From: Pseudomonadota bacterium
Lineage (GTDB): Bacteria; Pseudomonadota; Gammaproteobacteria; Burkholderiales; Burkholderiaceae_C
Direction: 5' to 3'
Assembly (NCBI GenBank): GCA_029779845.1
Contig: JAKOZT010000005.1
Coordinates: 53,833-117,832, forward strand
DNA: 64,000 bases
The notes under the pieces are model-generated. The model ran no database searches. It had not been told where the DNA came from and saw only the letters and a list, made by a program, of their open reading frames with translations. Both the position numbers and the translations under genes were made by a program. Shown here one piece after another: positions 58,123 to 64,000 of this stretch; position 1 is the first letter of the stretch, and every line of letters starts with the position of its first letter.

Positions 58123-60111
58123 ATGCCCGCTGTCCATCGCCTTTCCGCCCTCACGCTCGCCTGCCTCGCGTTCGCCGCCCCCGCGCGCGCCGACGAGGCC
58201 TTCACGCTCGGCGCCATCACCGTCACCGGCACGCGCGGCCAGGTCGGCGAGATGCCCGAGGACCAGGCCGGCTCGCTGGTCACGCGCGCGCAGATGCAGC
58301 AGTTCGGCCGCGAGACGGTGGGCGACGCGGTCTCGCTGCTGCCGGGCGTGACGCTGGCCAACAACTCGCGCAACGAACTGCTCGTCTACGTGCGCGGCTT
58401 CGATCCGCGCCAGGTGCCTCTCTTCATCGACGGCATCCCGGTCTACGTGCCCTACGACGGCTACGTCGACTTCAACCGCTTCGGCACCTACGACATCGCC
58501 GCGATCCAGGTGGCCAAGGGCTTCAGCTCGATCGCCTACGGGCCGAACGCGCTGGGCGGCGCGATCAACCTCGTCTCGCGCAAGCCGACGAAGGCCTTCG
58601 AGGGCGACGCCTTCTTCGGCGCCGGCGCGGGCTCCGAGCGCAAGGCCGGCGTCAACGTCGGCGCGCGCATGGGGATGTGGTACGCGCAGCTGGGCGCCTC
58701 GCAGCGCGAGGCCGACGGCTTTCGCCTTTCGTCCGACTTCGTGCCCACGCCCACCGAAGACGGCGGCCTGCGCAACAACAGCGACCGCAGCGACCGCAAG
58801 CTTTCGTTCAAGGTGGGCCTGACGCCCAACGCCGGCGACGAATACGCGCTTTCCTACACCAAGCAGGACGGCGAGAAAGGCCAGCCGCCCACCACCGGCA
58901 ACAGCGGCGTGCGCTACTGGCGCTGGCCGTTCTGGGACAAGGAGAGCCTGTATTTCGTCTCGCGCACCGCGCTGGGCGAGGCCGAGGCCGTCAAGCTGCG
59001 CCTGTACGGCGACCGCTTCGACAACGAGGTGACGAGCTACACCGACGCCACCTACACCACGCTGCGCACCAGCGGCCAGGGCAGCGTCGCCACCGGGCGC
59101 AGCATCTACCACGACCGCACCACCGGCGGCGCCGTCGAGCTGGAGTCGCGCCGCTTCGCCGGCCAGCTGTGGCGCGCGGTGGCCCAGCAGAAGAAGGACC
59201 GCCACGAGGAGCGCGACGCCAACGCGCTGCTCAACACGCGCTACGAAGACACGCTGCGCTCCTTCGGCGTCGAGGATCTGATCGACATCGCCGAGCGCTG
59301 GCAGCTCTCGCTGGGCGCGGCGCGCCACAGCCTGCGCCCCGACAGCGTGTTCGGCCTGACCAGCACCTATGCGCTGCCCGACACCTCGCGCGCCACCAAC
59401 GCGCAGGTGGGCCTGTTCCACGACCTGACGCCGACCGAGCGCGCCTACCTCACGGCCTCGCGCAAGACGCGCCTGCCGACGCTGAAGGACCGCTACTCGC
59501 AGCGCCTGGGCAACTACGTCGAGAACCCGGCGCTCGGGCCGGAGCGCTCGCTCAACCTCGAGGTCGGCTACCAGGGCCGGCCGAGCGCCACGCTGCAGCT
59601 CGACGCGGCGCTGTTCCTCAGCGAAGTCGACGACAGGATCCAGTCGGTGTTCGTCGCCGGCGGCACCTCGTGCAGCCCGGCCACGCCCTGCCAGATGCGC
59701 AACGTCGGCCGCACGCAGGCCCACGGCATCGAGCTGGGCGCGCGCGGCACGCCGCTGGCGTGGCTGGACCTCGGCGGCAACCTGACGCTGATGCAGCAGA
59801 AGAACACGTCCAGCCCCGCCACGCGCGTGACCGGCGTGCCCGACACCAAGGCCTTCGCCTATGCGGCGGTGCGCCCGCTGGACAGCGTCTCCTTGCAGGC
59901 GAGCGTCGAATACAACGGCAAGCGCTGGGTCAACAATACCACCGCGCTGTCCGGCTTCACGATCGTCGGCCTGAAGGCGCTCTGGAAGCCGCTGCCGGCG
60001 CTGACGCTGGAAGCCGGCGTGGAGAACGCGGGCGACCACAACTACGAACTCGATGCCGGCTTCCCGGCCGCCGGGCGCTCGTGGTTCGCGCAGGCGCGCG
60101 TCGATTTCTGA
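58123..60111 (+). CDS. TonB-dependent outer-membrane receptor, candidate molybdate/metal-chelate receptor
   Basis: A 662-residue receptor. Signal peptide MPAVHRLSALTLACLAFAAP (cleavage ARA-DE), TonB box ITVTGTR (about 32-38), plug domain to about 160 (VYVRGFDPRQVPLFIDGIPV, YGPNALGGAINLVSRKP) and a 22-strand-type barrel ending in Phe (ARVDF). The NVGRTQAHGIELGARG and ENPALGPERSLNLEVGYQ blocks are standard. No strong ribosome-binding site precedes ATG 58123. It starts an operon with DUF2478 and a BtuF/FecCD-type importer and has a ModE-type operator in front, so the ligand is more likely an oxyanion or chelate of Mo/W than an iron siderophore. This is inference from context. Confidence 0.93.
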   Translation: MPAVHRLSALTLACLAFAAPARADEAFTLGAITVTGTRGQVGEMPEDQAGSLVTRAQMQQFGRETVGDAVSLLPGVTLANNSRNELLVYVRGFDPRQVPLFIDGIPVYVPYDGYVDFNRFGTYDIAAIQVAKGFSSIAYGPNALGGAINLVSRKPTKAFEGDAFFGAGAGSERKAGVNVGARMGMWYAQLGASQREADGFRLSSDFVPTPTEDGGLRNNSDRSDRKLSFKVGLTPNAGDEYALSYTKQDGEKGQPPTTGNSGVRYWRWPFWDKESLYFVSRTALGEAEAVKLRLYGDRFDNEVTSYTDATYTTLRTSGQGSVATGRSIYHDRTTGGAVELESRRFAGQLWRAVAQQKKDRHEERDANALLNTRYEDTLRSFGVEDLIDIAERWQLSLGAARHSLRPDSVFGLTSTYALPDTSRATNAQVGLFHDLTPTERAYLTASRKTRLPTLKDRYSQRLGNYVENPALGPERSLNLEVGYQGRPSATLQLDAALFLSEVDDRIQSVFVAGGTSCSPATPCQMRNVGRTQAHGIELGARGTPLAWLDLGGNLTLMQQKNTSSPATRVTGVPDTKAFAYAAVRPLDSVSLQASVEYNGKRWVNNTTALSGFTIVGLKALWKPLPALTLEAGVENAGDHNYELDAGFPAAGRSWFAQARVDF

Positions 60112-60123
60112 AAGGCCCCGCCC

Positions 60124-60666
60124 ATGACATCCGCACACGACCACGACGACGCGCCCCGCGCCGCCGCCATCGTCGACGATGGCTCGGTCGACACCGACAC
60201 GCTGCTCGCCGCCGTCGCCTGCCAGCAGCGCCGCCTGGAACGTACGGTGCACGGCGTGGTGATGACGCACCCCGACGGCGGCCACGGCTGCGCTTCGCCG
60301 ATGGTGCTGGTCGACCTGCAGACGCTCGACGAGTACCTCGTCTCGCAGCCGCTGGGCAGCGGCTCGACCGCCTGCCGCGCCGACCCGCAGGGTTTCGCGC
60401 GCGCCAGCGCGGTGCTGCGCCGCGCCGCCGAGGCGGCGCCCGACCTGGTGGTCAGCAACCGCTTCGGCGGGCTGGAAGCGGAAGGCGGCGGCTTCAGCGC
60501 CGAACTGCTCGAACTGATGGCGCGCGGCATCCCGCTGCTCACGGTGGTGGCCACGCGCCACGCCGAGGCCTGGCAGCGCTTCAGCGGCGGCGCGCCGCTG
60601 CTGCCGCCCGAAGGTGCGGCGATCGACCGCTGGCTGGCCGCGACGCTGGCGGACGCGCATGCCTGA
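60124..60666 (+). CDS. DUF2478 protein of molybdenum-transport operons
   Basis: A 180-residue cytoplasmic protein. Features are AAIVDDGSVDTDTLLAAVACQ at the start, GHGCASPMVLVDLQTL in the middle and LVVSNRFGGLEAEGGGFSAELL (about 117-138) near the end. The family was named from hypothetical proteins encoded within molybdenum transport operons; its biochemistry is unknown, though the fold is thought to be NTPase-like. It lacks a strict Walker A motif. It lies 12 bp after the receptor and overlaps the binding-protein gene by 8 bp. Its presence is one of the strongest family-level hints that this importer handles molybdenum. Confidence 0.88.
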   Translation: MTSAHDHDDAPRAAAIVDDGSVDTDTLLAAVACQQRRLERTVHGVVMTHPDGGHGCASPMVLVDLQTLDEYLVSQPLGSGSTACRADPQGFARASAVLRRAAEAAPDLVVSNRFGGLEAEGGGFSAELLELMARGIPLLTVVATRHAEAWQRFSGGAPLLPPEGAAIDRWLAATLADAHA

Positions 60667-61702
60667 GGCGCGGTCGAGCTCGCGCCGCGCCTGGCTGATC
60701 GGCGCGGCGGCGCTGTGCGCAGGCATCCGCCCGGCGCAGGCCGCCGGACTCGTCCAGCGCTTCGGCCGCCCGGTCGACACGCCGCCGCAGCGCCTCTTCG
60801 CCGCCGGGCCGCCGGCCGGCGTGCTGCTGGCCTGCCTCGCGCCGGATCGCCTGCTCGGCTGGCCGACGCCGCTGCCGGACGCCGCCAAGGCGCTGCTGCA
60901 TTCGAGCGTGCGCGGCAAGCCGGTGCTCGGCCGCCTCGCCGGGCGCGGCAGCACCGTCAGCCTGGAGGCGCTGCTGGCGCTCAAGCCCGACCTGATCGTC
61001 GACGCCGGCTCGGTCGACGCCACCTACGTCTCGACCGCGCAGCGCGTGGCCGAGCAGACCGGCGTGCCCTACCTGCTGGTGGACGGGCGGCTGGCCGACT
61101 CGCCCGCGCAATTGCGCGAACTGGGCGCGCTGCTCGGCGTGGGCGCGCGCGGCCAGGCGCTGGCGGCCTTCGCCGACGAGGCGCTGGCCGAAGCGGCGCA
61201 GGTCAAGGGCAACGGCGCCTCGCGGCCGTCGGTGTATCTCGCGCGCAGCGCCGACGGGCTGGAGACCGCCAGCGCCGGCGCGATCAACGCCGAGATCATC
61301 GAAGCCGCCGGCGGGCGCAACGTCGCCGCCACCGGGCGCGCCGGCGTCGCGCGCGTGTCGATGGAGCAAGTGCTCGGCTGGTCGCCCGACTGGGTGCTGA
61401 CGCAGGACCGCAACTTCCACCGCGTCGCACAGAGCGACGCGGTGTGGCGCACGCTGCCGGCCGTGCGCGAAGGCCGCTTGCTGCTCGCGCCGGACCTGCC
61501 CTTCGGCTGGCTCGACGGACCGCCCTCGGTGAACCGCCTGCTCGGCGTGAAGTGGCTGGCCGCGCAACTGCGCCGCGGCAGCGCGCCGGGCCGGGCGGCG
61601 CTGGCCGAGACCATCGCCGACGCGCAGCGCTTCCATGCGCTCTTCTACGGCGTCAGCCCCTCGCGCGAGGCCGTGCAGGGCTGGCTCGATGGGCGCGGCT
61701 GA
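60659..61702 (+). CDS. Periplasmic metal-chelate/oxyanion-binding protein (BtuF/MolA-like)
   Basis: A 347-residue class III periplasmic binding protein. The leader ARSSSRRAWLIGAAALCAG contains SRRAWLIG, so export by the Tat system is possible; cleavage near AQA-AG. The mature part has LDxxxxLKPDLIVDAG-type features (EALLALKPDLIVDAGSVD, about 100-117) and two lobes joined by a long helix. MEQVLGWSPDWVLTQD and LPFGWLDGPPSVNRLLGVKWL are typical of the group that includes MolA of Haemophilus influenzae. It should deliver substrate to the permease next door; the start overlaps DUF2478 by 8 bp and the end overlaps the permease by 14 bp. Confidence 0.88.
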   Translation: MPEARSSSRRAWLIGAAALCAGIRPAQAAGLVQRFGRPVDTPPQRLFAAGPPAGVLLACLAPDRLLGWPTPLPDAAKALLHSSVRGKPVLGRLAGRGSTVSLEALLALKPDLIVDAGSVDATYVSTAQRVAEQTGVPYLLVDGRLADSPAQLRELGALLGVGARGQALAAFADEALAEAAQVKGNGASRPSVYLARSADGLETASAGAINAEIIEAAGGRNVAATGRAGVARVSMEQVLGWSPDWVLTQDRNFHRVAQSDAVWRTLPAVREGRLLLAPDLPFGWLDGPPSVNRLLGVKWLAAQLRRGSAPGRAALAETIADAQRFHALFYGVSPSREAVQGWLDGRG

Positions 61703-62702
61703 CGCGGCACGCCGCGCCGGCGCGCTCGCGCTGCTGCTGCTCGGCGTCGCGACGCTGGCGTTTGCGGTCGGCAAGTTCGCCATCGCGCCGGGCGAGCTGT
61801 GGGCCTCGCTGGTCGCGCGCCTCTCCGGCACGGCCTCGCCGCTGCCGCCGGCCGCCGAGGCGGTGATCTGGAGCGTGCGCGGCCCGCGCGTGCTGGCCGC
61901 CGCGCTGGTCGGCGCGGCGCTGGGTGCGGCGGGCGCGGCCTTCCAGGCGATGTTCCTCAACCCGCTGGTCTCGCCCGACATCCTCGGCGTCTCGGCCGGC
62001 TGCGGGCTGGGCGCGTCCATTGCCATCCTGTTCGGCCTGCCGCTGGCGCTGATCTCCGGCGCGGCCTTCGGCGGCGGGCTGCTCGCGGTGGCACTGGTGC
62101 TGCTGGCGGCGCGGCGCGTCGGCGAACACGAGCCGGTGCTGGTGCTGGTGCTGGCCGGCGTGGCGGTGGGTGCGCTGCTCGGCGCGGGCATCTCGCTCGT
62201 CAAGCTGCTCGCCGACCCGAGCGTGCAGCTGCCGGCGATCACCTTCTGGCTGCTCGGCGGGCTCAATGCCGTCACGCCGCACGATCTGCGCTTCGCCTGG
62301 CCCTGGCTGGCCGCCGGCGTGGCGCTGCTGGTGCTGGCGCGCTGGCGCATCAACCTGCTTTCGCTGCCCGACGACGAAGCCGCCGCGCTGGGCGTGCGCG
62401 TGGCCCGCCTGCGCGCCGCGGTGGTGGCCGGCGCGACGCTCGCCACCGCGGCGGCGGTGGCCCTGGCGGGCATCGTCGGCTGGGTCGGGCTGGTGGTGCC
62501 GCACGTGGCGCGCCTCTGGGTCGGCCCCGAGTTCAGCCGCCTGCTGCCGGTGGCGATGGCGCTGGGCGCGGCCTTCCTGATGCTGGCCGACACGCTGGCG
62601 CGCACGCTCGCGCCGATCGAGCTGCCGCTGTCGGTGCTGACCGCCGGCGTCGGCGCGCCCTTCTTCCTCTGGCTGCTCGGGCGGCGGCGCCGCGCGGCAT
62701 GA
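61689..62702 (+). CDS. FecCD/BtuC-type ABC transporter permease
   Basis: A 337-residue permease with about ten hydrophobic segments. Family motifs: VIWSVRGPRVLAAALVGAALGAAGAAFQ (about 57-84), NPLVSPDILGVSAGCGLGA (about 90-108), FWLLGGLNAVT (about 188) and the coupling region with ALAGIVGWVGLVVPHVARLW (about 254-273). The last is the GxIgFVGLvvPHi motif of iron-siderophore, B12 and MolB permeases. It overlaps its neighbours by 14 and 4 bp. It forms the membrane channel of a type II ABC importer together with the ATPase. Confidence 0.93.
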   Translation: MGAADAARRAGALALLLLGVATLAFAVGKFAIAPGELWASLVARLSGTASPLPPAAEAVIWSVRGPRVLAAALVGAALGAAGAAFQAMFLNPLVSPDILGVSAGCGLGASIAILFGLPLALISGAAFGGGLLAVALVLLAARRVGEHEPVLVLVLAGVAVGALLGAGISLVKLLADPSVQLPAITFWLLGGLNAVTPHDLRFAWPWLAAGVALLVLARWRINLLSLPDDEAAALGVRVARLRAAVVAGATLATAAAVALAGIVGWVGLVVPHVARLWVGPEFSRLLPVAMALGAAFLMLADTLARTLAPIELPLSVLTAGVGAPFFLWLLGRRRRAA

Positions 62703-63469
62703 CGGCGATGCTCGCGCTGCGCTCGCTCGCCTTCGGCCACCACGGCCGCGCGCTCGGCGCCCCGGTGAGCCTGGAGGTGCGTGCCGGCGAGATCGTCGCG
62801 CTGCTGGGGCCGAACGGCTGCGGCAAGACCACGCTGTTCCGTACCGTGCTCGGGCTGATCCCGGCGCTGGGCGGGCGCGTCGACATCGACGGCACCGAAC
62901 TGCTCGCCACGCCGCGCGAGGCGATCGCGCGCCGCGTGGCCTACGTGCCGCAGGCGCACGGCGGCGTGTTCGCCTACCGCGTCGACGACGTGGTGCTGAT
63001 GGGCCGCGCGGTGCACGTGAGCGCCTTCGCGATGCCGTCGCAGCACGACCGCGCCGCGGCCGCCGACGCGCTGGCGCGCCTCGGCATCGCCCACCTCGCA
63101 TCCCGGCCCTGCACCGAGATCAGCGGCGGCGAGCGCCAGCTGGTGCTGATCGCCCGCGCACTGGCCCAGCAGGCGCAGGTGATCGTGATGGACGAACCCA
63201 CCGCCAGCCTCGACTTCGGCAACCAGCGCGTGGTGCTGCGCGAGATCGCGGCGCTGAAGGCGCGCGGCGTCGCGGTGCTGCTCTCGACGCACCAGCCCGA
63301 CCACGCGCTGGCCGTCGCCGACCGCGTCGCGCTGATGCGCGCCGGCACGCTGCAGGCCTTCGGCCCCGCCGCCGCGGTGATGACCGCGCCCGCGCTCGCC
63401 GGTCTGTACGGCGTGAGCGAGGCGGAGGTGGCGCGCAGCGTCGCCGGGCTGAGCGCGACGCCCGGCTGA
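62699..63469 (+). CDS. FecE/BtuD-type ABC transporter ATP-binding protein
   Basis: A 256-residue ATPase. Walker A GPNGCGKTT (about 37-45), Q-loop VAYVPQAHGG (about 82), signature ISGGERQLVLIARAL (about 140), Walker B VIVMDEPTASLDFGNQ (about 160) and H-loop LLSTHQPDHAL (about 195) are intact. The LDFGNQ wording and the STHxPxHA block are typical of the FecE/MolC group. ATG 62699 overlaps the permease stop (ATGA). It is the last gene of the operon. Confidence 0.94.
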   Translation: MTAMLALRSLAFGHHGRALGAPVSLEVRAGEIVALLGPNGCGKTTLFRTVLGLIPALGGRVDIDGTELLATPREAIARRVAYVPQAHGGVFAYRVDDVVLMGRAVHVSAFAMPSQHDRAAAADALARLGIAHLASRPCTEISGGERQLVLIARALAQQAQVIVMDEPTASLDFGNQRVVLREIAALKARGVAVLLSTHQPDHALAVADRVALMRAGTLQAFGPAAAVMTAPALAGLYGVSEAEVARSVAGLSATPG

Positions 63470-63519
63470 TACCGACCGGCGATCAATCGTTCAGAAAGCC
63501 GGCGGCGTGGTCCAAGCGG

Positions 63520-63760
63520 CAAAGGGCCGTGCTGGCCGCCCGCGGCGCGTCGATGAGACGGTCGGCCCTGCCGGCCGACTGCCTTGCGCGGCTCGGTCTC
63601 GCGGCCCCGCCGCGGAACTCGCATCGCGGGCTATCGCCCGCTGCGCTCAATCACCCGCGGCGAGCATGAGGACGAAGCGCGCGGGTACGCGCGCGGGCAA
63701 CGAGCCCTGCGCTGCTCAGCGCCACATAGGCGCGCCGCGCGCGGCCCGCACGGCCCTTTG
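63520..63760. repeat. Long inverted repeat (32-bp arms) in a non-coding stretch
   Basis: The 400-bp stretch 63470-63868 has no convincing gene. It holds two 32-bp arms, 63520-63551 and 63729-63760, complementary at 29 of 32 positions; the outer 13 bases (CAAAGGGCCGTGC / GCACGGCCCTTTG) are perfect. About 177 bp of GC-rich sequence lies between. This could be a small non-autonomous mobile element, a decayed insertion sequence or a structured RNA. No flanking target duplication is visible. Confidence 0.6.
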
Positions 63761-63770
63761 CTGAATCAGA

Positions 63771-63784
63771 GGTGGCATGCCACC
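63771..63784. repeat. GGTGGCATGCCACC palindrome
   Basis: Perfect 14-bp palindrome just outside the long inverted repeat, extended imperfectly to CTGAATC...GGTTCAG (63761-63794). It may be a terminator-like hairpin or a protein site; it belongs to the same unusual non-coding stretch. Confidence 0.45.
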
Positions 63785-63868
63785 GAAGGTTCAGCGCGGC
63801 GCATCCCCGACAAGAACACGCCCGCCCCGAGCTGCGCTTTTATGCCATTGATCGCAACGTCTTATGAA

Positions 63869-64000
63869 TCAGGCGCGCAGCGCGTGGTGCGGCGCCGCGA
63901 CGCGCGAGCGGCCGTTGCCCGCCGGCGCGGAGGACAGCGCCTCGATCAGCATCAGCACGAGCCGGCGCAGCGCCTCCCAGGCGTCGAGCGGCCTGTCGGC
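63869..64000 (-). CDS. C-terminal end of an unidentified protein (cut by window edge)
   Basis: An open leftward frame of 43 codons enters from the right edge and ends at TGA (63869-63871). The visible tail runs ADRPLDAWEALRRLVLMLIE and then ALSSAPAGNGRSRV before a basic end (HHALRA). A hydrophobic/amphipathic helix followed by a flexible tail is all that can be seen. No family is recognised. Codon use (third-position GC) fits a real gene. Confidence 0.45.
   Translation of the reverse strand, partial: ADRPLDAWEALRRLVLMLIEALSSAPAGNGRSRVAAPHHALRA

Noticed and set aside
57571..61023. 1150-codon leftward open frame opposite the TonB operon
   Set aside because: Antisense of the receptor, DUF2478 and binding-protein genes; low-complexity Arg/Gly/Ala composition and no motif.
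58123..63469. Iron-siderophore or vitamin B12 uptake operon
   Set aside because: The receptor and FecCD-type importer would allow it, but there is no Fur-like box or cobalamin riboswitch ahead of the receptor. DUF2478, ModE-like protein and ModE-type operator point to molybdenum or tungsten instead. Kept only as the main alternative.
63507..63764. Short rightward open frame of 85 codons in the terminal non-coding stretch
   Set aside because: It spans the inverted-repeat element, lacks a ribosome-binding site and shows Arg/Ala-rich low-complexity sequence.

Overview
The window is about 64 kb of very GC-rich DNA, densely packed with genes, and looks like a free-living betaproteobacterium of the Burkholderiales (Comamonadaceae/Sphaerotilaceae-like). 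This rests on the codon and GC bias, a Bug-type (TctC) solute receptor, several branched-chain-type (Liv) ABC transporters, and the dispersed GAGCTTGTCGAAG and CCCCC-AAGCTCACTGC intergenic repeats common in that order. No rRNA, tRNA, CRISPR array or intact insertion sequence was seen. The organism call is inference; no marker gene is present.

Layout. (1) 1-2352: right end of a leftward Liv ABC transporter. (2) 2588-3706: a stand-alone MetE-C-like methyltransferase. (3) 3734-25075: an unbroken 21-kb leftward run of 19 genes headed by a GntR regulator. It holds two phosphotriesterase-family proteins (one has lost all metal ligands), an FAD monooxygenase, an HSL-type esterase, a metallo-beta-lactamase-fold hydrolase, a CocE-like hydrolase, a DUF1302/DUF1329/YCF48/RND envelope set, a USP-hemerythrin fusion, an MFS carrier, a P450 with 3Fe-4S ferredoxin and a PDR-type reductase, a Bug receptor and a two-subunit CoA-transferase. 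Together it reads as an uptake and degradation pathway for a hydrophobic ester or lactone substrate that is finally activated as a CoA thioester. (4) 25206-41262: an aromatic-acid or acyl-CoA catabolic region with MarR and TetR regulators, two feruloyl-CoA-synthase-like ligases, crotonase, SDR, thiolase, 4-hydroxybenzoyl-CoA-type thioesterase, acyl-CoA dehydrogenase, amidohydrolase and its own Liv transporter. It fits beta-oxidative removal of the side chain of a hydroxycinnamate-type acid. (5) 41335-47664: universal stress proteins, a third Liv transporter (rightward, complete) and an ABM-domain protein. (6) 47694-50528: a secreted DUF3857/transglutaminase/TPR protein.

(7) 50562-63469: the most interesting part, a molybdenum-centred neighbourhood. 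It contains an orphan form-II CoxL-type molybdenum hydroxylase subunit, a DUF364 protein, a two-Mop molbindin, an orphan boxB (benzoyl-CoA epoxidase, di-iron) preceded by TGCA boxes, a DUF2325 coiled-coil protein and a ModE-like protein that is only the DNA-binding half. These are followed by a TonB-dependent receptor, DUF2478, and a BtuF/FecCD-type ABC importer (binding protein, permease, ATPase) in one tightly overlapping operon. A near-perfect ModE-type operator (CGTTGTATT-N6-AATATAACG) lies upstream of the receptor. I read this as a Mo/W-regulated, TonB-dependent molybdate, tungstate or metal-chelate uptake system, with a ModE split into separate DNA-binding and oxyanion-binding proteins. 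(8) 63470-64000: a 400-bp non-coding stretch with a long inverted repeat, then the end of an unidentified leftward gene.
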